This document shows positions 17,948 through 27,082 of a stretch of DNA of 64,000 bases, piece after piece; the stretch's first letter is position 1; each line of letters starts with the position of its first letter. The stretch lies in assembly GCF_030128875.1 (NCBI RefSeq), contig NZ_CP124620.1, forward strand, positions 1,302,001 through 1,366,000, written 5' to 3'. Both the position numbers and the translations under genes were made by a program. The notes under the pieces were generated by a model. The model was given only the letters and a program-made list of their open reading frames with translations, searched no databases and was not told the origin of the DNA. The stretch is from Stenotrophomonas sp. BIO128-Bstrain. Lineage in GTDB: Bacteria; Pseudomonadota; Gammaproteobacteria; Xanthomonadales; Xanthomonadaceae.

Positions 17948-19327
17948 TCAGGGCTGCGCCATCAGATACCGCGCGACCGCATCGAAGGCGGGCAGGGTGG
18001 TCGGGTCGTTGGCGCTGTTGGCAGCGACCGGATGCGAGCCGAACCGCGCGATCACCACCCGTGCGGTGGGGTCGATGTAGAGCGCCTGGCCATGCACGCC
18101 GCGCGCCATGTAGGCGCCATGGTCGTTGTGGGAGATCCACCACATGCCGCGATAGCTCCAGCCAGGCAGTTGCGCGTAACCGGCCTTGGCAAAGGCCTGT
18201 TTGCTGCCGCCGGCCCGGATACGGCCGATCGCGGCGGCGGGCACGATGGGCTGGCCGTCGACCTTGCCGTCGTCGAGCAGCAGCTGGCCGACGCGGGCCA
18301 GATCCCGCAGGCCGGCATTGAAGCCGCCGCCCGCAAACGGCGTGCCGGTGGAATCAACGGTGTAGTACGCGTCCTGCTCGGCGCCCAGGCGCTGCCAGAT
18401 GCGCGACTGCAGCAGCTGTGCAACCGACTGCCCCGTGCGCCGGGCGATGATCCAGCCCAGCGCGTCCGTGTTGATCGTCTTGTAGCCGAAGGCCTCGCCG
18501 TGGCGGCCCTGCTTCTGCACGGTCTTCAGGTAATCGTAATAGCTGCGCGGCCCGGTGTAGCCGGGGGCCGGGGGCAGGGTGCTGCCCGCGGCGGAAAATG
18601 CCCAGACCTCGGCGTTTGGGTCGGCGTAGTCTTCGCTGTAGCGCAGTGCCGTGGTCATCTCCAGCACCTGCCTGACCGTGGCATCGCCGAACGCGCTGTC
18701 CTTCAGCTCGGGAACAATCGCGCTGACGCGCTGGGTTTCATCGATCACCCCCTCGGCGACCAGCATCTCGCCGAGCAGGCCGGTCATCGATTTGCTGACG
18801 GACATCGCACCGTGCTGGCCATGCTCGTCCAGGCAGCCGCTGTAACGCTCGTAGACCACCACCCCGTCGTGCAGCACCACGATGCCGTCGGTGTAGTTGG
18901 CCGACAGTGACTGTGCCCAGGTCATCTGACGGTGGGTGCCGGTGGGCGTGAACGACAGCGCGTCGATCGCGGCATCCAGTCGGCGTGGCAGGTCACGGGC
19001 CGCGCCGGGGCCCCGGCTGACGCCCACGGTGGGCATCAACTGGCGGAAATGGCAGGCCGTCCAGCGCAGCTTGGGGAAACTGAAATAGTCGTCATCCGTG
19101 TAACGGATGCGCTTGTCTTCCGGCGGCGGCGCGCCCTGCATCCAGCCGAGCAGCCTGGGATCGGACGCTTCGGCCGACAGCGGCGGCGAGGTGGGCGAGG
19201 CCGGAGCGGCAGTGGCGGCGCCCGGCAGGGCGAACACCGCGACCAGGGCCGCGGCCAGCCGGGCGCGGGATGACGCCAAGGCGGCGCGCACGCGGGTCAG
19301 GGCGATGAGGGGGCGCGGAACGGGCAT
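17948..19327 (-). CDS. Serine hydrolase of the class C beta-lactamase/NylB family
   Basis: A 459-residue exported hydrolase. It has a signal peptide (hydrophobic residues about 24-40, AALVAVFALPGAATAAP). The nucleophile motif Ser-x-x-Lys is SVSK in GAMSVSKSMTGLLGEM near residue 170, and the second active-site element is FGYKTINTDALGWIIARR, resembling the Tyr region of NylB-type esterases. A loop AYMARGVHGQALYIDP lies near the C terminus. Members hydrolyse esters, amides or 6-aminohexanoate oligomers; true beta-lactamase activity is less likely because the usual C-terminal KTG triad is replaced by this HGQ segment. AAGGAG 6 bases before the ATG at 19327 fixes the start. Single-gene unit. Confidence 0.85.
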   Translation of the reverse strand: MPVPRPLIALTRVRAALASSRARLAAALVAVFALPGAATAAPASPTSPPLSAEASDPRLLGWMQGAPPPEDKRIRYTDDDYFSFPKLRWTACHFRQLMPTVGVSRGPGAARDLPRRLDAAIDALSFTPTGTHRQMTWAQSLSANYTDGIVVLHDGVVVYERYSGCLDEHGQHGAMSVSKSMTGLLGEMLVAEGVIDETQRVSAIVPELKDSAFGDATVRQVLEMTTALRYSEDYADPNAEVWAFSAAGSTLPPAPGYTGPRSYYDYLKTVQKQGRHGEAFGYKTINTDALGWIIARRTGQSVAQLLQSRIWQRLGAEQDAYYTVDSTGTPFAGGGFNAGLRDLARVGQLLLDDGKVDGQPIVPAAAIGRIRAGGSKQAFAKAGYAQLPGWSYRGMWWISHNDHGAYMARGVHGQALYIDPTARVVIARFGSHPVAANSANDPTTLPAFDAVARYLMAQP

Positions 19328-19389
19328 GGGGCACTCCTTGCTGATGCGCAGGACGTCTGTGCCACCAAGGGTACTGCACCGGAATGAAA

Positions 19390-19410
19390 GACGGCGCCAT
19401 CGGCGCCGTC
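19390..19410 (-). terminator. Terminator after the DUF2968 gene
   Basis: Read on the minus strand: GACGGCGCC, loop GAT, GGCGCCGTC, then CTTTCATT. It lies 37 bases downstream of the DUF2968 stop and closes the minus-strand Tad-side transcription unit. Confidence 0.75.
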
Positions 19411-19447
19411 CGTGACGTGCCCTGCCGGGGCAGGGCGCGCGATGCCG

Positions 19448-20167
19448 TTACGGGTTGCCGGGGTTGCCCTGCGGCGCCGGTGCCGGCGTGGCCGACTCGG
19501 CTGACGGCAGCGACAGCGCCGGGTTCAGCTGCTGGGCCTGCAGCATCTGGATGCGCTGGTTGAGCGCGTCCAGTTCGCTGTGGCTGCTGCGCAGGTCGGT
19601 GCTCAGGCTGACCGCCTGCTGCTTGGCCTGTTCCAGCGAGGCGCTGACCTGCAGCGACTGCTGGCGCTGGAGATCGGCTTCCTGCTGCAGGCTGCGCAGC
19701 CGCTCTTCGTTGTAGGCGACCAGGTTTTCGGTATAGCGCTTGCCGGCCTGCAGGCGGGTGGTATCGATATACACCTGGGCCAGCTGTTCGGTCTGTTCGA
19801 CGAAGGTGCGGTAGACCTTCTCGGCGTTGTCGACCGAATCGGTCTTGATCACGCGCCAGAAGTCCTTCTCGTGGAACAGCGCCACGTAGTAATTCAGCGT
19901 GCTGGTATTGAACAGCAGGCTGGCACCGTAACTGCCGTTATAGGTAGTGCGCAGCTCGGTGAGCTGCTTGGAGTCGACCAGCTGGCGCAGTTCGTCCACG
20001 GTATTGCGGACCACCGGCGCCGGGCGAACGGCGGTCTCCACGGCCGGCTCGGCACGCGGTGCGCGCGCGGCCAGGGCCTGCGGAATGACGCTCAACGACA
20101 GCAGCAACACAATCCCACCGGTCAGCGCGTGCGCGACGATGGAACCAACCCCTTTTCTCTCTCGCAT
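19448..20167 (-). CDS. DUF2968 domain-containing exported protein
   Basis: A 239-residue protein. A hydrophobic segment (about residues 14-30) followed by ALAARAP looks like a signal peptide. The central part, TVDELRQLVDSKQLTELRTTYNG through YYVALFHEKDFWRVIKT, matches the DUF2968 family. Next comes a long predicted coiled coil rich in Gln, Leu and Ser (about residues 130-215), then a Pro/Ala/Gly tail. The role is unknown, but coiled-coil periplasmic proteins often bridge envelope parts. It lies 92 bases downstream of tadG on the same strand, so it may be the last gene of the Tad locus or a separate gene. I start at the ATG at 20167 (MRERKGVGS). Confidence 0.75.
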   Translation of the reverse strand: MRERKGVGSIVAHALTGGIVLLLSLSVIPQALAARAPRAEPAVETAVRPAPVVRNTVDELRQLVDSKQLTELRTTYNGSYGASLLFNTSTLNYYVALFHEKDFWRVIKTDSVDNAEKVYRTFVEQTEQLAQVYIDTTRLQAGKRYTENLVAYNEERLRSLQQEADLQRQQSLQVSASLEQAKQQAVSLSTDLRSSHSELDALNQRIQMLQAQQLNPALSLPSAESATPAPAPQGNPGNP

Positions 20168-20259
20168 ATTCAGGCCATCCACGAGTGGATTATCAGTGAA
20201 GTAAAGTCCCCGCCGGAGTCTAGCACGCACAATCGCGGGGCCTGCACTTTGCCGCAGCG

Positions 20260-22431
20260 TCAATAAACCAACTGTGCCGGGGTGCACTGGATGGACTGCA
20301 TGTGCACGTCGGTCCGCCCCAGCTCAAGCCCGAGCACCTGGGCCAGCGTCTGCGAGAGCAGGGTGCCGACGCCGTTGAGCAGCGGCTTGAGGGTTTCCAG
20401 CACCGGGGTCAGCGCCAGGCACAGCAGGCCGCTGCAGCGGACCTGGTCGGTGCCCGGGTCGGTGACTCCGGTTCCGCCGGCGAGGTCCTCCAGGCCGCCC
20501 GGCCGGGTCTGCAGGTAAGCGGCCAGGTTGGATTTGACGCAGTTGTTGTAGTTGAGCAGGGTACTGAACAGGCTGTTGCAGCGGTTGATCACCAGCCCAC
20601 CGAGCAGGGAGCCGAGCAGGCCACTGAGCCCGCCCATTCCCTTTCCGGTAACGGTGGCGTTGTAGCCGTCCCAGACCGAGCCGGTTTCAAAACAGGTGCC
20701 AAGATTCAGCGCGCCACACGCGTGCGGTACGCCGCCCACGACGTCCCAGTCGCCGAGGGCGCCGATGCCGCGTGCCGGGTCACCGAGTCGCAGCAGGGCA
20801 ATGGTCTTCTCGGCGTCGTAGAAAACGTTGCCCGGATTGGCGGCTTTCAGATACTGATCCGCCAAACGATTGGCGGTGGCGGCATCGGTGCTGCCCTGCT
20901 TGCCCGGGGTGACCACGTTGCTCAGCACGCGCAGCAGTTCGCTCACCAGGCCGGAGACGGCTGTGCCGACCTGGGCCTGGTTGAAGTAAGTGGAGGCGGT
21001 CTCTCCGGCCGCCAGGGTGACGCTCTCATCGCGGGTCAGCGCATTGAGGGAAATCTTGTCGGTGACCAGCGGTGCGCCCAGCAGGGTCAGCAACTGCTCG
21101 TTCTGCAGCCCGGCATCGCACACATTGCGCTGCGAAAATTCGTTGGCGGCAGCCACGCGGCCGACGCAGGCGCGCAGCAGCGAGGACTGCACCCGCACCG
21201 TGGCGGTTGGCGGGGTCGCGCCGCAGTTGAGCGCGTCCAGTGTGCCCATCGCGTTGGTCACATCGGCATAGATCGGCAGGTTGAGGCGGATCCCCAGCCC
21301 GCTGAGCACGGGCCCGAGCAGCGCCAGCCCGCCGGTGTCGATGTTGATCTTCAGCCGCACCTGCGCGTTGTAGGCACGGGTGCCGACGCCGCCGATCGCG
21401 ATCGAGGGCGGCTCGATGATCGCCGCGCGGGTCTGCACCAGGCCCAAGATGTTGAGGTTGTTGACCGCCACGCCGTTGCCGCCGCTGGCGATGCTGATGC
21501 TGGTGGTGATCAGGTCCAACGCGCTGATGTCGGCCTGCAGCGCTGGCGAAGCGGGGCCTTCGGGCGCGACGATGCGTGCGAACAGCCCGCCGGTGGTGTC
21601 GGTGCTGCCGAGCTGCACGTTGAGCTGGTTCAGATCGACCTTTGCCGCGAGCGCATTGCGCAGTGCCGTCAGATCCACATGGGCGACACCGCTGTTGGTC
21701 AGCACCGTGGCCGTCGCATCGAGCAGCTGGCCAAGCGAGACCCGGTTGGCGGCCAGCAGGGCGTTGAACTCGGCGATGCCGATGTTGGCCTGGACCGGAA
21801 TGCCCAGCGCCTGCAGCAGGCCGCCCGGGGTGACCTTCGCCTGGGCCAGGCCGTCATAGCCAAGCAGGGTGGTGCGGTCCAGGTTGACGCCCACCAGGTT
21901 GAGCACGTTGCCCAGCGGCGTATTGCCATTGACCCGCAGCAACTGCGAGCCCACCGAGAACACCGCGATCGGCGGCGCACGCGTGGCCACCGCCTGCGCA
22001 CGGATCGTGGGCAGGCGCGTGTTCTGGCCGAAGAACGGCACCACCGAACGGGTGGCGACCACTTTGACCGCATTGAGCGGGTTGGCCGCGTCGGGCGTCA
22101 CGCTGAAATGATCCCCCGCGCCGCGTGCAGGATTCCAGTTGCCGCAGTGGATCACCAGGGCGCCGGAAAAGCCGTTGTCCCGCTCTGCATTGCTGCGGGC
22201 AGCCCCGTTGTCCTTGAGGTCCGCGCGGCACAGGTCCAGGCGCTGCGCGCCGGCGACGGCGGCCAGGTCGACCACCTTCTGCGCATCGCGCTTGGCCCAG
22301 TACAGATAGCCCACTTCGACCAGGCCGAGCATCCCGACCAGACCGAGCAGGACCAGCATCATGGTGACCGACATCCCGCCGCGCAGCCGCCGCCGGAACG
22401 GCCGGGGCGCACGAACGCTGGACTGGTGCAT
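20260..22431 (-). CDS. tadG: TadG-like pilus assembly protein
   Basis: A 723-residue protein. It starts with a basic stretch, then one membrane helix (about residues 20-42, MSVTMMLVLLGLVGMLGLVEVGYLYW) followed by AKRDAQKVVDLAAVAGAQRL, the TadG/TadE-type N-terminal signature in which a pseudopilin-like helix is followed by a polar region. The large C-terminal part is periplasmic, contains several cysteines and Asn/Leu/Gly-rich repeats, and ends CTPAQLVY. TadG family proteins are needed for Flp pilus assembly or anchoring. It lies 4 bases after the DUF3613 gene and is the last core gene of the Tad cluster. No von Willebrand domain is obvious. Confidence 0.85.
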   Translation of the reverse strand: MHQSSVRAPRPFRRRLRGGMSVTMMLVLLGLVGMLGLVEVGYLYWAKRDAQKVVDLAAVAGAQRLDLCRADLKDNGAARSNAERDNGFSGALVIHCGNWNPARGAGDHFSVTPDAANPLNAVKVVATRSVVPFFGQNTRLPTIRAQAVATRAPPIAVFSVGSQLLRVNGNTPLGNVLNLVGVNLDRTTLLGYDGLAQAKVTPGGLLQALGIPVQANIGIAEFNALLAANRVSLGQLLDATATVLTNSGVAHVDLTALRNALAAKVDLNQLNVQLGSTDTTGGLFARIVAPEGPASPALQADISALDLITTSISIASGGNGVAVNNLNILGLVQTRAAIIEPPSIAIGGVGTRAYNAQVRLKINIDTGGLALLGPVLSGLGIRLNLPIYADVTNAMGTLDALNCGATPPTATVRVQSSLLRACVGRVAAANEFSQRNVCDAGLQNEQLLTLLGAPLVTDKISLNALTRDESVTLAAGETASTYFNQAQVGTAVSGLVSELLRVLSNVVTPGKQGSTDAATANRLADQYLKAANPGNVFYDAEKTIALLRLGDPARGIGALGDWDVVGGVPHACGALNLGTCFETGSVWDGYNATVTGKGMGGLSGLLGSLLGGLVINRCNSLFSTLLNYNNCVKSNLAAYLQTRPGGLEDLAGGTGVTDPGTDQVRCSGLLCLALTPVLETLKPLLNGVGTLLSQTLAQVLGLELGRTDVHMQSIQCTPAQLVY

Positions 22432-22435
22432 GGCA

Positions 22436-22894
22436 TCAACCTCCGTCGTTGGAACCGCCTACGTCCTTTTTCACACTGGTCTTGAGGAACTCGGGAATCT
22501 CGTGCTCGAAGCTCTTGAGGTAGCGCGCATAGCTGGCCGCGGCCTGGTCACCCAGGATCGGCAGGCGCGCCCCCGCGTGGGTTCCCTGGGCCTGCATCCG
22601 CAGCAGATCGCGGGTGGTCTGGCCTATCTCGCTGCGCGGCGCGGGTGCGGGAGGCATGTAGCGCCCGGGCGCGGCGTCGGTGTAAGCCGGCGCGCGATCG
22701 ACGTAGGTCGGTACCGGTGCCGGGGTCTCTGGCGCCGGCAGCGTCGTAGTGGCGACCGGCGGGGCCTGCTGTCCGCCAAGCATCTGCCCGGTGAGCGGTG
22801 CCTGCTGCGCCATCACGGGCAGCGCTACCACCATCAGCAGCCACGGCAGGCCAACGTGCAGGAACGTAACGGGCAGGCGACGCAACTGGTTCAT
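22436..22894 (-). CDS. DUF3613 domain-containing protein of the Tad locus
   Basis: A 152-residue protein with a signal peptide (residues 1-30, LLMVVALPVMAQ). A Pro/Ala-rich linker (about 45-85) is followed by SEIGQTTRDLLRMQAQGTHAGARLPILGDQAAASYARYLKSF, the conserved core of DUF3613, which is found almost only beside Tad pilus genes in beta- and gamma-proteobacteria. The function is not known; a periplasmic assembly or stability role is plausible. Its ATG overlaps the TadD stop (ATGA), so it is translationally coupled to tadD. Confidence 0.82.
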   Translation of the reverse strand: MNQLRRLPVTFLHVGLPWLLMVVALPVMAQQAPLTGQMLGGQQAPPVATTTLPAPETPAPVPTYVDRAPAYTDAAPGRYMPPAPAPRSEIGQTTRDLLRMQAQGTHAGARLPILGDQAAASYARYLKSFEHEIPEFLKTSVKKDVGGSNDGG

Positions 22895-23799
22895 GGCGTG
22901 GTCTCGCTGGCAGGAGTGGGCGTGCTGAAGCGTTCGAGCATCGACGGCGCCAGGCGCGCATCGGCACGCGTGCGGTGATCGGTATCGATGGCGACCCTGC
23001 GCTGCGCCGGGCGCCCGGCAGCGGCGCGTGGTGCAGGCGTGGCGCCGCTGCCGGGCGCGGCGGCCGCCGTGGCGATGCTGGCGGGTGCACGCTGCACCGA
23101 CGGCGCCGGGGCCGCCTGCTGGCGCAGCTGGTCCGCCAGCCGGCGGACTTCGGCCTGCGCGCTGTCGGTCAGGCGCGCGTTGCGCATGATGGTGTCGGCC
23201 ATGTCGTTCTGGCCGCGCAGCAGCGCCCAGACCGCCAGGTTGGCGTTGGCCTTGGCACTGCCGGGCGATAGTTCGGCGGCCTTGGCCAGCGGTTCCTGCG
23301 CGCGGGTCCAGTCGCCGGCGCGCAACCGGGCGAAGCCCAGATCGCCGAGGTAGCCGGTGTTCAACGGCTGCAACTGCACGGCCTTCGCCAATGCCTGCTC
23401 GGCGCGTGCCGCGTCGCCGTCGCGGGCGGCGATCAGGCCGAGTCCGTGCCACGCCGCAGCCGCCTGCGGGCCGCTGGTCAGGCTGCCGTACATGGCCAGT
23501 GCCGCCTCGCGCTGGCCGGTTTCGCGCAGTGCATCGGCATTCAACAGGCGCAGTTGGGGACTGTCGCCATAGCGTTGGCGATACGCCTCCACGTGCGCCA
23601 GCGAGGCGTAGTAAGCGCCCTGCTGCTGCATCTTGGAGATCAGCTCGAGGTAGAGCTGTTTGTCGTCCTGCGGGGCCACCTCGGGCGAGGCCAGTGCCAT
23701 CGGATCCTGTCGGTAACCGTTGCGCACGTTCGAACAGGCCGCGCAGAGGGCAGTCGCGGCGAGCAGCAGGCAAAGGCGGGAAAGCACGGCGTGGTGCAT
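22891..23799 (-). CDS. tadD: TadD-like tetratricopeptide repeat lipoprotein
   Basis: A 302-residue protein with lipoprotein signal LLLAATALCAAC (Cys22). Residues about 45-205 form several tetratricopeptide repeats (for example QLRLLNADALRETGQREAAL, AAAWHGLGLIAARDGDAARAE, TGYLGDLGFARLRAGDWTRA and ANLAVWALLRGQNDMAD). TadD-type lipoproteins act as pilotins that help the secretin of the Flp pilus insert in the outer membrane. An Ala/Pro/Arg-rich tail of about 80 residues follows the repeats and is longer than in many relatives. The start is 5 bases after the tadC stop. Confidence 0.85.
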   Translation of the reverse strand: MHHAVLSRLCLLLAATALCAACSNVRNGYRQDPMALASPEVAPQDDKQLYLELISKMQQQGAYYASLAHVEAYRQRYGDSPQLRLLNADALRETGQREAALAMYGSLTSGPQAAAAWHGLGLIAARDGDAARAEQALAKAVQLQPLNTGYLGDLGFARLRAGDWTRAQEPLAKAAELSPGSAKANANLAVWALLRGQNDMADTIMRNARLTDSAQAEVRRLADQLRQQAAPAPSVQRAPASIATAAAAPGSGATPAPRAAAGRPAQRRVAIDTDHRTRADARLAPSMLERFSTPTPASETTP

Positions 23800-23804
23800 G
23801 GCGT

Positions 23805-24755
23805 TCAATCCAGTTTGGTCAGGGCGGAGGCGAGGGCGATGATGGCCGGGCCGGCCAGCACCAGCATCAGCGCCGGCAACAACGTCAACATCATCACCAC
23901 GGTCATCTTTACCGAGAGCTTGCCGACCTTCTCCTTGAGGGTGGAACGGCGCTGTTCGCGCAGGCGGATGCTGAACTGGCGCAGCGGCTCCTGCACCGCT
24001 CCGCCATGTGCGTGGACCTGCAGGATCAGCTGCACCAGGCTGCGCAGGTCTTCGTCGTCGAACGACTCGCCCAGCCGGCGCAGCGACTGCTCGCGGCTGC
24101 GCCCGTGCATGTAGGCGATGTTGGCCTGGTGGATCTCGCGGCCGAGGACCGGGATCGCGTTGCGCAGTTTGTCGCCGAGGGTCTGCAGGCTCTGGTCCAT
24201 GCTGAAGCCGACGCCCTGCAGCAGGCGCAGCAGGTCGATCAGCAGCGGCAATTCCGCCGAGACCTGCTTGCGCAGGCGCATCGCCCACGCACGCAGGGCG
24301 AACTTCGGCAACAGGATGCCGAAGGCCAGCGCGCCGAAGATCACCATCGCGCGGCTGAAGCCGGTGCTGTGGTTGAAGGCCAGCACCAGGACCAGCGTGG
24401 CCACGGCGATCAGCAGCCGAAGGGCAAGGAAGATCGCGGTGCCGGCGTTGGTGTTCCAGCCGGCCTGGTCGAGCAGCAACCGGTCTTCCGGTGCCAGCAG
24501 GGCGGCTTCGATGCGGCCGCCGTTGAAACGCTGGCCGAGCGCGGCGACCGCAGCGAGCCAGCGCTGGCGCAGGCTGACCGGCGGCTGCTGTGCCGGGGCA
24601 GGGGCGCCGGCGGCATCGCGCGGCCGCAGGGCGGCCTGCAGGGCGTCCTGGTGGCGTTGCTCGCGGCCGCTCAGCACCCAGCCGCGCAGCCCGAGCAGGC
24701 CCACGCCGGCGGCGAGGACCAACAACGTGGCGATCCACCAGCCGTTAGTGCTCAT
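23805..24755 (-). CDS. tadC: TadC, inner-membrane platform protein of the Flp pilus
   Basis: A 316-residue member of the type II secretion F family. One hydrophobic helix at residues 7-25, two near 110-150, and a C-terminal pair (about 265-310, VVMMLTLLPALMLVLAGPAIIAL) frame the cytoplasmic T2SSF domain, which includes LPLLIDLLRLLQGVGFSMDQSLQTL and GREIHQANIAYMHGRSREQSLRRLG. TadC pairs with TadB to form the base through which the ATPase TadA drives pilus assembly. It follows tadB by 30 bases. Confidence 0.9.
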   Translation of the reverse strand: MSTNGWWIATLLVLAAGVGLLGLRGWVLSGREQRHQDALQAALRPRDAAGAPAPAQQPPVSLRQRWLAAVAALGQRFNGGRIEAALLAPEDRLLLDQAGWNTNAGTAIFLALRLLIAVATLVLVLAFNHSTGFSRAMVIFGALAFGILLPKFALRAWAMRLRKQVSAELPLLIDLLRLLQGVGFSMDQSLQTLGDKLRNAIPVLGREIHQANIAYMHGRSREQSLRRLGESFDDEDLRSLVQLILQVHAHGGAVQEPLRQFSIRLREQRRSTLKEKVGKLSVKMTVVMMLTLLPALMLVLAGPAIIALASALTKLD

Positions 24756-24785
24756 GCAGACTCCCGGTGGAAGAAGGGCGGGCGC

Positions 24786-25727
24786 TCATATCGACTTGGC
24801 CAGCCGGTACAGCAGGAAGCCACCGATCAGTTCCAGCCCCAGCGCCCACAGCAGCAGCTTGTGGCCGAGCGGCTCCTGGATGATCGGCTGGAAGAAGTCC
24901 GGGCTGGTGATCGCCATCAGCACCGCGCTGATCGGCGGCAGCAGGCCGAGCACCCAGGCCGACATGCGGGTCTCGGAGGTGGTGGCCATCAGCTCCTGCT
25001 GCGCCTGGTCCAGGTCGCGCATGAAGTCGGCCATGCGCTGCAGGATCTGGTCGGCGCGGCCGCCGATGCGGACACTCACGCCTAGTACCACCGACAGCAC
25101 GTTCAGGGCTTCCAGCCGATAGGGCTGGGCGGCCTGTGCCAGGGCGCGGTCCAGGTCCAGGCCGCTGCGGGTGTAGGACACGGTGGCGTCGAGCAGGCCG
25201 CGCAGCGGCATCGGCATCTGCGCGGCCGAGGTCTGGAAGGCCATCTGCAGGCTGTTGCCGAGGCCGGCCAGGCGCACCAGATTGTCGAGGAAGTCCGGCA
25301 GCTGGCGCAGCAGCTTGGCCTGCAGCCGGGTGATCCGCCGTGATACCCAGAACCAGGCCGCCAGCGCACTGAGCACCAGTACGATCGGCGCGGCCCACAC
25401 CGTGCCAAGCCGCGCACTGGCGATCCAGGCCAGCAGTGCCGCAGCGGCGACGATCAGCAGTGGCACCCGCCAGCCGGTGGGAAGCGCGGCGCGCCGCATC
25501 AGCGCGTCCCAGGGCCGGCCGGCCGGGGTGCTGGTGACCGGCATCGTCGGGGGCGGGGCGTCGCTGATGCCGGCCAGGCGCGGGGCGGTGTCCGGTCGCG
25601 CCAGCCGCTGTTCGGCGTGCTGCAGTGACAGCCGGCGCTGCTCGCGCGCGGCCGCGCCGCCCCACAGCTCTACGGCCAGCGCCACCAGTATCAGCGCCGC
25701 ACTGCACAGGAGCAGGACGAAGGCCAT
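24786..25727 (-). CDS. tadB: TadB, inner-membrane platform protein of the Flp pilus
   Basis: A 313-residue T2SSF-domain protein with helices at residues 3-22, about 85-125, and two near the C terminus (VLGLLPPISAVLMAI and LLLWALGLELIGGFLLY). The domain core reads LLRQLPDFLDNLVRLAGLGNSLQMAFQ and RIGGRADQILQRMADFMRDLDQAQQEL. It forms the Tad assembly platform with TadC. The start at 25727 is 2 bases past the tadA stop, so it is tightly coupled. Confidence 0.9.
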   Translation of the reverse strand: MAFVLLLCSAALILVALAVELWGGAAAREQRRLSLQHAEQRLARPDTAPRLAGISDAPPPTMPVTSTPAGRPWDALMRRAALPTGWRVPLLIVAAAALLAWIASARLGTVWAAPIVLVLSALAAWFWVSRRITRLQAKLLRQLPDFLDNLVRLAGLGNSLQMAFQTSAAQMPMPLRGLLDATVSYTRSGLDLDRALAQAAQPYRLEALNVLSVVLGVSVRIGGRADQILQRMADFMRDLDQAQQELMATTSETRMSAWVLGLLPPISAVLMAITSPDFFQPIIQEPLGHKLLLWALGLELIGGFLLYRLAKSI

Positions 25728-25729
25728 CC

Positions 25730-27082
25730 TCAGAAGCCTCCGCCCAGTGCTTCGCGCAGCTGCCGCCGGAACGGCTCGAGCTTGTGCGAATGGGGCTGGA
25801 AGCCGAGCCCGACCCAGCGGTCGTACTCCTTGCCGTCGCCATCGATCTGCACCTCGTGGCGGAACATCTCCTGGGTGGCGATCATGTTGTCGGTGACGCC
25901 GGTGATTTCCGTGATCGAGACCAGCACGCGACGGCCGCTGCCCAGCCGCGAGATCTGCACGATGAAGTCGATGGCGCTCGCAATCTGCCGGCGCAGGCTG
26001 TCTTCGCTGCCCTGGAACCCGGCAAAACCTGCCAGCATCTCGATGCGGTACAGGCAATCGCGCGGCGAGTTGGCGTGGATGGTGGCCATCGAGCCGTCAT
26101 GGCCGGTGTTCATCGCCTGCAGCATTTCCAGCACTTCGGCGCCACGTACTTCGCCAACCACGATGCGGTCCGGGCGCATGCGCAGGCTGTTGCGGACCAG
26201 GTCGCGGATGCTGATCGCGCCGTTGCCGTCCGCACCGCCGATACGGCTTTCCAGACGCACGACATGCGGGTGGTTGAGCGAGAGCTCGGCGGTGTCTTCG
26301 ACGGTGATCACGCGCTCGTTGGCGGGAATGTAGTTGGCCAGGGCATTGAGCAGCGAAGTCTTGCCCGAGCTGGTGCCCCCGGAGACCAGGATGTTGCAGC
26401 GGCCCAGCACCATCGCATGCAGCAGCGCCTGCATCGGCCGATCGAACGTGCCCATGCGCAGCAGCTCGTCCGGGGTGAACGGATCCTTGCGGAACTTCCG
26501 GATCGAGACCATCGGCCCATCCACGGCCAACGGCGAGATGATGGCGTTGAGGCGGCCGCCGTTGGGCAGCCGCGCATCCACCATCGGGTTGGATTCATCC
26601 AGGCGGCGGCCGAGCGGGGCCAGGATCCGGCGCAGGATGCGCAGCAGATGGCTGTCATCGCTGAAGCGCTGCGGCGCCCGCTTGAGCATGCCGCCCTGGG
26701 AGACGTGGATGTCCTTGTAGCCGTTGATCAGGATGTCCTCGATCTCCGGGTCATGCAGCAGATCGTCAAGTGGACCGAAGCCGGTCAGCTCTTTCACCAG
26801 TGCATTGGCGACGATGTCCTTCTCGGCCTCGTTGATCGGAATCCGCCACTCGTGCACGAAGCCGGCGGTCTGCGCGTGCACGTAGCGCGACACGGTGTCC
26901 GGTGCCCACGCGTCGATATCGATGCGCTCGTCCTCGATGCTGTTGAGCAGGTGCTCGTGCGCGGCGATCAGCACCTTCTGGTACTGCTCGGTCTGCTCGA
27001 ACGGCTGCACGCCGTGCTCGGCGTCGGCAGCGGGTTCGGCGCGGGCGGTGGTGGACGGAAACGGAGTCACTTTGTCTTCCAT
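25730..27082 (-). CDS. tadA: TadA/CpaF, ATPase of the Flp pilus
   Basis: A 450-residue secretion ATPase of the VirB11/PilT family, which powers Flp pilin assembly. The Walker A motif is GGTSSGKT (residues 235-242), the Asp box VITVEDTAEL (about 259-268), Walker B RIVVGEVRG (about 306-314), and the His box ATIHANSPRDCLYRIEML follows. The N-terminal domain (about 30-190) holds the CpaF-type FGPLDDLLHDPEIEDILING. All catalytic motifs are intact. The start overlaps the tadZ stop by 16 bases. Confidence 0.95.
   Translation of the reverse strand: MEDKVTPFPSTTARAEPAADAEHGVQPFEQTEQYQKVLIAAHEHLLNSIEDERIDIDAWAPDTVSRYVHAQTAGFVHEWRIPINEAEKDIVANALVKELTGFGPLDDLLHDPEIEDILINGYKDIHVSQGGMLKRAPQRFSDDSHLLRILRRILAPLGRRLDESNPMVDARLPNGGRLNAIISPLAVDGPMVSIRKFRKDPFTPDELLRMGTFDRPMQALLHAMVLGRCNILVSGGTSSGKTSLLNALANYIPANERVITVEDTAELSLNHPHVVRLESRIGGADGNGAISIRDLVRNSLRMRPDRIVVGEVRGAEVLEMLQAMNTGHDGSMATIHANSPRDCLYRIEMLAGFAGFQGSEDSLRRQIASAIDFIVQISRLGSGRRVLVSITEITGVTDNMIATQEMFRHEVQIDGDGKEYDRWVGLGFQPHSHKLEPFRRQLREALGGGF

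Noticed and set aside
20302..22485. A 727-residue open frame opposite tadG
   Set aside because: Antisense shadow with no family features.
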